Assembly: GCF_011764545.1 (NCBI RefSeq)
Contig: NZ_AP022870.1
Span: 9,430,001 to 9,494,000, forward strand
DNA from: Phytohabitans flavus
GTDB lineage: Bacteria > Actinomycetota > Actinomycetes > Mycobacteriales > Micromonosporaceae
Direction: 5' to 3'
Length of the DNA stretch: 64,000 bases
Shown: positions 54,352 to 61,791 of the stretch, in pieces
How positions within the stretch are numbered: the first letter of the stretch is position 1
Layout of the letters: each line of letters opens with the position of its first letter
The notes under the pieces: model-generated
What the model was told of the DNA's origin: nothing
Seen by the model: the letters and a program-made list of their open reading frames with translations, nothing else
Databases searched by the model: none
Made by a program: the position numbers and the translations under genes

Positions 54352-54558
54352 TCAGTCGACCAGGAGCTGGTCGAACTCGCCGCGCTTGGCACCGAACAGG
54401 AACGAGTCCCACTCCTCGGTGGTGAACACCACGGTGCCGGCGTCGCGCGCCTTGCTGTTGCGGACCTCGATGAGGCCCTCGTTGCGGCGTGCCTCGACGC
54501 AACTGCCGCCGTTGCCGGTCGACCTGCTGGACATGATCCAGCTGGTTTCGTTACTCAT
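54352..54558 (-). CDS. DUF397 small protein
   Basis: This 68-residue DUF397 protein has the typical motifs SSRSTGNGGSCVEARRNEG, IEVRNSKARDAGTVVFTTEE and WDSFLFGAKRGEFD. DUF397 proteins pair with DUF5753 regulators, in some cases in an antitoxin-like or developmental-control arrangement. Here its partner (52618) is on the opposite strand with the methyltransferase gene in between, so the cassette is convergent. Confidence 0.88.
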   Translation of the reverse strand: MSNETSWIMSSRSTGNGGSCVEARRNEGLIEVRNSKARDAGTVVFTTEEWDSFLFGAKRGEFDQLLVD

Positions 54559-54879
54559 CAGTACTCCCTCGCGCTGGAGTGCTTGCTGTGGGTAACCGGC
54601 GTGACCCCCGTGCCGGTGGCCGGTGTGCCACCCGATGCCCGTGTGACTTGCAGAACCGCGCTTGGGGCTCACGGATCATTCTTTCACCACGAAAGTGACA
54701 CGTACCTAGAGTAGCCGAAACCGCCTCGGATGCACGATGTCGTCGTGACAGTTATCCAGGTGAAATCTTGCACGTGCGTCGGCAAACTGTCATGATTCCC
54801 TTGCGGTACCTGGCAACCCCTCATCGCCACGTACCGCTTCTACGGCTTCTCGCTGGCCGCACTCTTGAGAGGATGGTCG
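54559..54879. other. 321-bp divergent region between DUF397 and GGDEF genes
   Basis: This region carries both promoters. AT-richer DNA at 54680-54790 probably marks them. GCGGTACCTGG (54803-54813) and CCACGTACCGC (54827-54837) contain a short inverted match (GCGGTAC/GTACCGC) in the GGDEF leader that could fold into a stem-loop. No known riboswitch was recognised. Confidence 0.4.
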
Positions 54880-55833
54880 ATGCGTATCCTCGATTCCGCC
54901 GCCGCCGCTACGGGCGGCGTGCCGCCGGCCGGCGGGCAGCTGCGGACCGAGGCTGACGCCGCCCGTCTCCAAGCGCGCATCGACCAGCTTGAGGCGCACG
55001 TCCACCAGCTCGAGCAGGAGCGCAAGACGCTCCGCTGGATGGCCGGCCACGACGCACTCACCGGACTCGCCAACCGCCGCCTCTTCCACTCGCTCGCCCC
55101 GACGCTGCTGCGCGGCGACGAGCGTTCGACGGCCGTCCTGATCCTGGACCTCAACGGGTTCAAGCCGATCAACGACACCTACGGGCACGACGCCGGCGAC
55201 GAGGTCCTCTGCGTGATCGCGCGGCGCATGGCCGCCTGCCTCGGCGACCACCTGGTGGCCCGGTTCGGCGGTGACGAGTTCGCCGCGCTGCCGTGTGCGC
55301 CGCGCGCGGACGCCTCGGAGGCGTGGTGGCACGAGGTGGCCGCCTCGCTGAGCGCGGCGATAGCACCCCCGATGGACGTGGCGGGCCGCAAGCTGTCGGT
55401 GACCGCCTCGATCGGCGTCGTCCCGGCCGAGGACCCCGCTGACCTTCCCGACCTGCTGCGCCGCGCGGACCAGGCGATGTTCCGGGCCAAGCGGCACGCG
55501 CGCACCACCGGCAAGGTCGGCATCACCTGGGTCGTGGCCACCGAGGGCGGCGGCCGCGCGGTGACGTACGAGCCGGCTGTCTCCACCGCCGCCCCGCTGA
55601 GTCTTATCGCGTCGGCGCCCGCTGTGCCGTACCGGGCGGGTGATCCGGTCTGGGTGCACCGTGACGGCATCCGCCGCGCGGGCGTGGTCGAGGGCGCCTC
55701 CGACTGGGCCGCCCTGGTCCGCTACCGCTGCTCCGACGGCGCCGGCACGATGGTCGACACGATGACCGCGGACTGCCTCGCCATCCGCTCGGAGGCCGAT
55801 CCACACCTGGACCGGGAGACGTCCGAGTCGTGA
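54880..55833 (+). CDS. GGDEF diguanylate cyclase-type protein
   Basis: The canonical GGDEF domain (HDALTGLANRRLFHSLAPTL, VLILDLNGFKPINDTYGHDA, ARFGGDEFAALP and SIGVVP) predicts c-di-GMP synthesis. The metal-binding Asp and the GGDEF signature are intact. No clear inhibitory RxxD site was seen. An N-terminal coiled coil (RLQARIDQLEAHVHQLEQER) probably mediates dimerisation in the cytoplasm. The C-terminal 90 residues (YRAGDPVWVHRDGIRRAGVV, ALVRYRCSDGAGTMVDTMTA) look like a small beta-barrel of unknown role. The start ATG 54880 follows AGAGGA. Confidence 0.87.
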   Translation: MRILDSAAAATGGVPPAGGQLRTEADAARLQARIDQLEAHVHQLEQERKTLRWMAGHDALTGLANRRLFHSLAPTLLRGDERSTAVLILDLNGFKPINDTYGHDAGDEVLCVIARRMAACLGDHLVARFGGDEFAALPCAPRADASEAWWHEVAASLSAAIAPPMDVAGRKLSVTASIGVVPAEDPADLPDLLRRADQAMFRAKRHARTTGKVGITWVVATEGGGRAVTYEPAVSTAAPLSLIASAPAVPYRAGDPVWVHRDGIRRAGVVEGASDWAALVRYRCSDGAGTMVDTMTADCLAIRSEADPHLDRETSES

Positions 55834-55893
55834 CCGCGACCGCCACCACCGCCCCGGCTGGGCGGTAGTGACGGCATGGGTTCGAGACCCGCC

Positions 55894-56139
55894 TCAGTAC
55901 CCCGAGCGCACCGTGCCGTGCTCGACGCATGCCGCCGACCAGCCGGCCGGCAGCACCTGTACCTTCATCCGGCGGCGGCAAGCCGGGCAGTAGCGCGGCG
56001 GCTCCAGCTCCCGCGCGGCGGCGCAGGCGGCGTGGTCACCCTCAGCCGCCCGCTCGCCGCAGCGATCGCACCAGAGCGCGGCTTCGCCCTCCACGGTCCG
56101 CGTCGTCCCGGCGTCGCTCTCCACGGTCTTCGCCGTCAC
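55894..56139 (-). CDS. bsaP: Biotin synthase auxiliary protein BsaP
   Basis: This 81-residue cysteine-rich protein supports BioB in actinobacteria. It has the characteristic CDRCGERAAEGDHAAC, CPACRRRMKVQVLPAGWSA and ACVEHGTVRSGY. The GTG start overlaps the bioB stop (GTGA), confirming the operon. It was missed as a separate gene by naive ORF calling because the frame stays open upstream through bioB. Confidence 0.9.
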   Translation of the reverse strand: MTAKTVESDAGTTRTVEGEAALWCDRCGERAAEGDHAACAAARELEPPRYCPACRRRMKVQVLPAGWSAACVEHGTVRSGY

Positions 56140-57131
56140 AGCGTCGCCGACAGGGCCTTGACCGGCATCTTCAGGTCGTCGAGCAGCTCCAGGTCCGCGC
56201 TGGCCGGACGACCGAGCGTGGTCAGGTAGTTGCCGACGATCACGGCGTTGATGCCGCCCAGCAGGCCGTCGCGGGTGCCCAGGTCGCCGAGCGTGATCTC
56301 GCGCCCGCCCGCGTACCGCAAAATCGTCCGTGGCATGGCGAGCCGGAACGCGGCGATGGCCCGCAGCGCGTCCTTGCCCTCGACCACCGGGCGGTCGCCG
56401 AGCGGCGTGCCGGGGCGGGGGTTGAGGAAGTTCAGCGGTACCTCGTGCGGGTCGAGCTCGGCCAGCTGCGCGGCGAACTCCGCCCGCTGCTCCACCGTCT
56501 CGCCCAGCCCCAGGATGCCGCCGCAGCACACCTCCATGCCCGAGTCGCGCACCATGCGCAGGGTGTCCCAGCGCTCCTCCCAGGAGTGGGTGGTGACCAC
56601 GTTCGGGAAGTACGTGCGGCTTGTCTCCAGGTTGTGGTTGTACCGGTGCACGCCCATCTCGACGAGCTCGTCGACCTGCTCCTGGCTGAGCATGCCCAGC
56701 GACGCGGCGACCTGGATGTCCACCTCGGCCTTGATGGCCGCGACACCCTCGCGCATCTGCTTCATGAGCCGCTCGTCCGGGCCGCGCACGGCGGCCACGA
56801 TGCAGAACTCCGTCGCGCCTGTCGCCGCGGTCTGCTTGGCCGCCTCCACCAGCGACGGGATGTCGAGCCACACCGAGCGGACCGGGGAGGTGAAGAGGCC
56901 GGACTGGGAGCAGAAGTGGCAGTCTTCGGGACAGCCGCCGGTCTTCAGCGAGACGATGCCCTCGACCTCGACCTCCGGCCCGCACCAGCGCATCCGCACC
57001 TCGTGGGCGAGCTGCAACGCGTCGGGTACGTGCTCGTCGGGCAGCCGCAGGACGGCCAACACGCCGGCTTCGTCGAGGCCGGTGCCGCGTTCGAGCACCT
57101 GGGCACGAGCGATGTCGAGGATCTCTGGCAT
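56136..57131 (-). CDS. bioB: Biotin synthase BioB
   Basis: This radical SAM enzyme inserts sulfur into dethiobiotin to make biotin. The 331-residue protein has the CxxxCxxC cluster motif in GGCPEDCHFCSQSGLF, the second-cluster ligands in TEFCIVAAVRGP and GMEVCCGGILGLGETVEQRA, and HRYNHNLETSRTYFPNV. It is divergent from bioF with only 35 bp between the starts, so one compact control region serves both sides. bsaP follows. Confidence 0.95.
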   Translation of the reverse strand: MPEILDIARAQVLERGTGLDEAGVLAVLRLPDEHVPDALQLAHEVRMRWCGPEVEVEGIVSLKTGGCPEDCHFCSQSGLFTSPVRSVWLDIPSLVEAAKQTAATGATEFCIVAAVRGPDERLMKQMREGVAAIKAEVDIQVAASLGMLSQEQVDELVEMGVHRYNHNLETSRTYFPNVVTTHSWEERWDTLRMVRDSGMEVCCGGILGLGETVEQRAEFAAQLAELDPHEVPLNFLNPRPGTPLGDRPVVEGKDALRAIAAFRLAMPRTILRYAGGREITLGDLGTRDGLLGGINAVIVGNYLTTLGRPASADLELLDDLKMPVKALSATL

Positions 57132-57166
57132 GGTCGTACCTTACAAGGAGGATCGCGAGGTGAATC

Positions 57167-58303
57167 GTGAGTGATTGGCTGGAGCGGCTCGAGCGCAAGG
57201 CGGAGCTGCGCGCCAAGGCGGGGCTCACCCGGCAGCTGAGGCACCGGTCCCCGGACGACGACGTGGTCGACCTGGCCGGCAACGACTACCTCGGGCTGGC
57301 CACCCACCCGGACGTGATCGCCGCGGCCCGGTCGGCGCTCGACGCGTACGGGCTGGGCGCCACCGGCTCCCGCCTCGTCCGCGGCTCCACCAGCGCTCAT
57401 GGCGCGCTGGAGGATCGGCTCGCCGGGTGGCTGGGCACCGAGGCCGTGCTCGTGTACTCCTCCGGGTACCTGGCCAACCTCGGCGCGGTGCGGGCGCTGA
57501 CCCGGCCGCGTACCCTCCTCGTCTCGGACGCCCACAACCACGCCTCGCTGATCGACGGATGCCGGATCTCGGGCGCGGAGGTGGCGGTCACGCCGCACGC
57601 GGACGTCGCGGCGGTCGAGGCAGCCCTGGCCGCCGCGCCCGGGCGGCCGGCGGTGGTGGTGACCGAGTCGATCTTCTCGGTCGACGGTGACCTCGCGCCC
57701 CTCGCCGACCTGCACGCGGCCGCGCGCCGCCATGGTGCGTTACTGCTGGTCGACGACGCGCACGCGCTCGGCGTGATCGGACCGGCCGGCGCCGGCGGCG
57801 CCGCGGCCGCGGGCCTGGCCGGCGAGCCCGACGTGGTGGTCACCGCCACGCTCTCCAAGTCGCTCGGCGCGGCCGGTGGCTTGGTCGCCGGCCCGGCGGC
57901 GCTGGTCCGGCACCTGGTGGACACCGGGCGGACGTTCATCTTCGACACCGCGCCACCCCCGGCCGTCGCCGCCGGCGCGCTCGCCGCGCTGGAGGTGGCC
58001 CGCGGCTCCGACGGCCGCCGCGCGGAGCTCGCCGACCGCGCGGCCACGGTGGTACGCCGCCTGCGCGCCGCCGGCCTCGAGGTCTCCACGCCAGCCGGGG
58101 GAGTGGTGTCGGTCACCGCGCCCGGTCCGGAGACCGCCGTGGCGTGGGCCGCGGACTGCCGCGACCGCGGTGTGGCCGTAGGCTGCTTCCGTCCACCTTC
58201 CACTCCGGACAGTCGGGCCCGGCTGCGGTTGACGGTCAACGTCGGCGTGCCGCGGGCCGACTTCGACCGGGCCCTCGACGTGATCGTGGAGTGCGCACCG
58301 TGA
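57167..58303 (+). CDS. bioF: 8-amino-7-oxononanoate synthase BioF
   Basis: This PLP-dependent enzyme condenses pimeloyl thioester with alanine in biotin synthesis. Marks: LAGNDYLGLATHPDVIAA, GLGATGSRLVRGSTSAHGAL, VYSSGYLANLGA, DAHNHASLIDG, LLVDDAHALGVIGPAG and the PLP Lys in VTATLSKSLGAAGG. The 378-residue length is normal. The GTG at 57167 follows GCGAGG. bioD is 16 bp downstream. No bioA is in the window. Confidence 0.94.
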   Translation: MSDWLERLERKAELRAKAGLTRQLRHRSPDDDVVDLAGNDYLGLATHPDVIAAARSALDAYGLGATGSRLVRGSTSAHGALEDRLAGWLGTEAVLVYSSGYLANLGAVRALTRPRTLLVSDAHNHASLIDGCRISGAEVAVTPHADVAAVEAALAAAPGRPAVVVTESIFSVDGDLAPLADLHAAARRHGALLLVDDAHALGVIGPAGAGGAAAAGLAGEPDVVVTATLSKSLGAAGGLVAGPAALVRHLVDTGRTFIFDTAPPPAVAAGALAALEVARGSDGRRAELADRAATVVRRLRAAGLEVSTPAGGVVSVTAPGPETAVAWAADCRDRGVAVGCFRPPSTPDSRARLRLTVNVGVPRADFDRALDVIVECAP

Positions 58304-58319
58304 GCGAGCGGAGCGAGCC

Positions 58320-59051
58320 ATGAGCAGCAATGGTTGGCGCGGGGCGGTCCTCGTGACCGGTACCGACACCGACGTCGGCAAGACCGTGGTGACCGCGGCC
58401 ATCACGGCCGCCGCCCAGGCCGCCGGGCTGCGGGTCGCGGTGCTCAAGCCCGGCCAGACGGGTACCTCGACGGGCGCACCCTCCGATGTGGACGTGGTGA
58501 ACCGGCTGGCCAGCCCGGCGACGGCCCGCACGCTGGCGTCGTACCCGGACCCGCTGGCCCCGCTCGCCGCCGCGCGGGTGGCCGAGCTGCCGCCGCTGGA
58601 GCTGTACTCGGTGGTCGACGAGGTGCGCGCGGAGGCGGAAAAGCACGACCTGGTGCTTGTCGAGGGCGCCGGTGGGCTGCTGGTGCCGATGGGCCTGCGC
58701 CCGTCCGGCGAGCCGTGGACGGTCGCCGACCTGGCGGTCTCCCTCGACGCGCGGGCCGTGGTGGTCAACCGCGCCGGCCTCGGCACCCTCAACCACACCG
58801 CGCTCACGCTGGAGGCGCTCGACCGCCGCGGCGTGTCCGCCGGCGTGGTGCTGGGCGCGTGGCCCGCCGAGCCGGAGCTGGTGCACTGGGAAAACCTGGC
58901 CGAGCTCCAGCCCAACCTGGTAGGCGCCCTCCCCGACGGCGCCGGCGCCATGGACCCGGGCGTCTTCCAACGCTCCGCCCCAGGATGGCTAACGCCAGTG
59001 CTACACGGCGTGCTCGACGACTGGCGCGTCTGGGCGGAAGACGCGAGCTGA
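58320..59051 (+). CDS. bioD: Dethiobiotin synthase BioD
   Basis: This ATP-dependent carboxylase makes the ureido ring of dethiobiotin. The 243-residue protein shows the P-loop VTGTDTDVGKTVVTAAI, KPGQTGT, VLVEGAGGLLVPMG and VVVNRAGLGTLNHTALTLEA. It is downstream of bioF in the same operon. With bioF and bioB it covers three of the four biotin-ring steps; the BioA aminotransferase would be elsewhere. Confidence 0.94.
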   Translation: MSSNGWRGAVLVTGTDTDVGKTVVTAAITAAAQAAGLRVAVLKPGQTGTSTGAPSDVDVVNRLASPATARTLASYPDPLAPLAAARVAELPPLELYSVVDEVRAEAEKHDLVLVEGAGGLLVPMGLRPSGEPWTVADLAVSLDARAVVVNRAGLGTLNHTALTLEALDRRGVSAGVVLGAWPAEPELVHWENLAELQPNLVGALPDGAGAMDPGVFQRSAPGWLTPVLHGVLDDWRVWAEDAS

Positions 59052-59064
59052 CCCTTCTCTTGCT

Positions 59065-59126
59065 GTTGATCAGGGAGTTTGTGGGCGTGTCGCGCGGCGT
59101 GGCGCCCCACCAACTCCCTGATCAAC
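59065..59126. terminator. Bidirectional hairpin between bioD and the P450 gene
   Basis: GTTGATCAGGGAGTT (59065-59079) pairs perfectly with AACTCCCTGATCAAC (59112-59126) around a 32-nt loop, with further GCTG/CAGC pairing outside. It sits between the convergent bioD and P450 genes, 13 bp after the bioD stop. Confidence 0.6.
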
Positions 59127-59191
59127 CAGCACGGATCACGAAGGCGTCCGGCATGCGGAAGGAGAGGTTGTCGGGGCACCACGGGGGCGGA

Positions 59192-60298
59192 CTACCTCGG
59201 TGTCTCGTAGCAGGGGGTGGTTTCGGCCACCACTACCGCGGCTTCCATGCGGGAGAGCTGGGCGCCTACGCACCGGTGAGCTCCTGCGCCGAAGGCGAGA
59301 TGCCGCCGCGAACCCCGCTGACCCGGGCGGAACTCGTCCGGATCCGGCACGATCGACCCGTCGCGCCCGGCCTGCGCCAGCCACAGCACGATGCTCGTAC
59401 CGCGCGCGACCGGTGTGTCGCCGAGCACCGTGTCTCGCGCGGCCACCCGCCGCCACGTCACGATCGGCGGCACCAGGCGCAGCCCCTCCTCGACCACGTC
59501 GTCCACGGCGACGCTGCCGTCCCGTAGCCCGTCGAGCACCGCCGGCTCACCGGCCAGCCGGTGCAGCAGCAGCGTGAGGAACTGCGAGGTGGTCTCCTGC
59601 CCGGCGACGAGGAGGAAGAAGAGCGCGCCCACCACGACGTCGAGGCTGTCCGCGCCCGCCCGGAGGTCGGCGGTAAGCCCCGGCCCGTCCTTCGCGAACT
59701 CCCGCAGTACGGCGTGGAAGCGTCCCACGATCTCGGCCAGGGCGAGCTGGCGGTCGAGCGCCACCGGTGCCCAGAAGAGCTCCAGTGCCGCCCGGGTGAA
59801 CTCCTTGACCACCGCGGCCTCGGCGTCGGGGAGCGCGACGAGCCGGGCGAGTACCAGCAGCGGCAGGTCGGCGGCGAGTTCCGCGTACAGGTCGACGGAC
59901 AGCCCGCGCTCGAGATCGCCGGCCAGCCGCCCGACCCGCTCCCGTACCACGCCGGTCAGCCACGCCCGCTGCTCCTCCACCCGCCGCGGGTGCAGCGCCT
60001 CGGCGACCGTCGCCCGGATCGCGGGGTGGCTCGGATGCCCGTTGTTGGCCAGCGTGGGCGGCAGCCGGAAGCCGTGGCTCGTGAGGATCCGCAGGGCGGC
60101 CACGGGGATCGGGGTGAGCGCGTCGAGCGCGTTGTCCGGCCGGAAGGTCTCCTGGTCGGCCAGCACCTGCCGGACCAGGGCGTGCCGCGTCACGACGAGG
60201 TGCTCGACCCCGACGTGGTCAGCGACGGTCGCGACGTCGGGCCACTCCCGCGTCGTCTCCCAGGTCCGGAACAGCACGCCGGCCACGCTACCCCGCAC
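59192..60298 (-). CDS. Cytochrome P450
   Basis: This soluble bacterial-type P450 monooxygenase has 368 residues. Marks: I-helix oxygen-binding LLVAGQETTSQFL, K-helix VVEEGLRLVPPIVTWRRVA (ExxR) and the heme loop HLAFGAGAHRCVGAQLSRME with the cysteine ligand. The N terminus is somewhat short for the family; the start (GTG 60298 or 60286) is uncertain. The substrate is unknown, and no biosynthetic cluster is visible nearby. Confidence 0.9.
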   Translation of the reverse strand: MRGSVAGVLFRTWETTREWPDVATVADHVGVEHLVVTRHALVRQVLADQETFRPDNALDALTPIPVAALRILTSHGFRLPPTLANNGHPSHPAIRATVAEALHPRRVEEQRAWLTGVVRERVGRLAGDLERGLSVDLYAELAADLPLLVLARLVALPDAEAAVVKEFTRAALELFWAPVALDRQLALAEIVGRFHAVLREFAKDGPGLTADLRAGADSLDVVVGALFFLLVAGQETTSQFLTLLLHRLAGEPAVLDGLRDGSVAVDDVVEEGLRLVPPIVTWRRVAARDTVLGDTPVARGTSIVLWLAQAGRDGSIVPDPDEFRPGQRGSRRHLAFGAGAHRCVGAQLSRMEAAVVVAETTPCYETPR

Positions 60299-60505
60299 CG
60301 CACGGGGAAGATCCCACTGGTGTCGACCTCACCTGGGGCGGCACGTCGAATTGCGGACACGTCGCGTTGTGTCGGCGCCTATATACTCGCCGCAAGCGAT
60401 TTCGTACCGGCTGTTCGTACGGGCAACCCAGAGTCGTGTCTGCCTCCTTCCACATCGGACCTCCGGGGCGAGTCTCGACGATGCGACGCTGCCGGGAGGG
60501 CGGGT

Positions 60506-61746
60506 TTGCTCTACTTTTTCCTCAGCTATGCCCGGGGTGACGACGATCTCTCCGTCCAGAAGTTTTTCCATGACCTGTCCGCCGAGGTCCGTGCGCACGC
60601 CGGCTTGGCGTCGGGTGAGGAAGTCGGCTTTTTCGATGTGCACAGCCTGGAGGTCGGCGCGAGCTGGTCGCCGCGGCTGGTCGACGCGCTGTCCCAATGC
60701 CAGTCGTTCATCGCGCTGGTGTCGCCGCGCTATCTGCTGAGCGAGCCGTGCGGTCGAGAGTGGGCCGTCTTCTCAGATCGAATCCGGCGCTACGAGAGGG
60801 AGGTCGGCGTCACGCCCTCGGCGCTGCTCCCGCTCCTCTGGCTGCCCCACCCCAGCTGCCCAGCGCCGTCGCCTCACTCCAGTACCACAACGACACCCTG
60901 CCCGAGGCGTATGCGCGCACCGGGCTGCGCCAGCTGATGCGGCTCCAGCGCAACCAGGACAGCTACTACGACCTCATCGTCGAGCTGGCCCGGCAGATCG
61001 TGCAGACGGCCGACGCGCACCAGGTGCCGCACGCGGCGATGGACGTCGACTTCGAGGGCATCCCGAGCGCGTTCCACTCGGCGGAAACCAGCCCCGTGAA
61101 GGTGCCGAGCCAGCCGGGCCAGTCGCGACACGTGCAGTTCGTCGTGGCGGCGCCGGCACGGGGCGAGCTCACCTACGACGACCTCGCCACGGTCGAGCGC
61201 GACATCCGGTACTACGGCGCCACGTCGGTGGAATGGGCGCCGTACCGGCCGACGCTGGCCGTCCCGATCGCCGACTTCGCCCGCACCGTGGCCGAGCGGC
61301 GCAGCTTCCGCTCCGATGTGGCCGACACGGCCGGGCTGGCCCAGAAGATCGGCGAGGCCCGCCGGAGCAACCAGATCATCGTCCTGCTGGTCGACGTGTG
61401 GTCCACGATGCTCCGTGAGTACCGCCAGGCGCTCGCCGAGTGCAACCAGCTCGACGAAAACGTGGAGGAGCCGGTCACCGCGATCATGGTGCCGCTCAAC
61501 CACGACGACCAGCAGGCACAGGTCCACCGGCGGCAGCTGACCGACTCCCTCAGGGCGATCTTCTTCCGCCGCACCGTGCACGGCGACGACGTGATGTTCC
61601 GGTCCAGCATCCTCACGCACCAGGCGTTCGACGCGGACCTCCAGGTCGTGCTCGAGGCCGCGCGCAACCGGGTCTTCTCCAGCGGCACCGTCCACAACCG
61701 ACCCACCGGCCAGACCGTCAACCGCCCCATCCTGCAAGGCCCCTGA
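60506..61746 (+). CDS. fxsC: TIR-like protein FxsC of an FxSxx-COOH system, frame broken near 60847
   Basis: The N-terminal TIR-like domain (LYFFLSYARGDDDLSVQKFF, DVHSLEVGASWSPRLVDALS, CQSFIALVSPRYLLSEPCGR) matches FxsC of the FxSxx-COOH system. A second domain (QFVVAAPARGELTYDDLATV, QIIVLLVDVWSTMLREYRQA, DDVMFRSSILTHQ) completes the protein. The frame breaks at CCCC 60845-60848: one more C joins LLPLLWLP to PQLPSAVASLQYH and gives about 413 residues. The TTG start at 60506 follows GGGAGGG. In the family FxsC goes with FxsT, which follows here after 45 bp. The biochemical role is not established. Confidence 0.82.
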
Positions 61747-61791
61747 CGCCCCCCGCCGTCCCCCTCGTCCCCACCCTCGGGAGCCCCCGCC

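Noticed and set aside
54790..54879. A riboswitch (c-di-GMP or SAM type) in the GGDEF gene leader
   Set aside because: CTGGCAACC-like bases and a short stem are present, but none of the conserved cores of those riboswitches could be matched.
60299..60505. A short FxSxx-ending peptide gene (fxsA) upstream of fxsC
   Set aside because: No suitable small ORF ending in Phe-x-Ser-x-x was found there; fxsA and fxsB probably lie to the right of the window.
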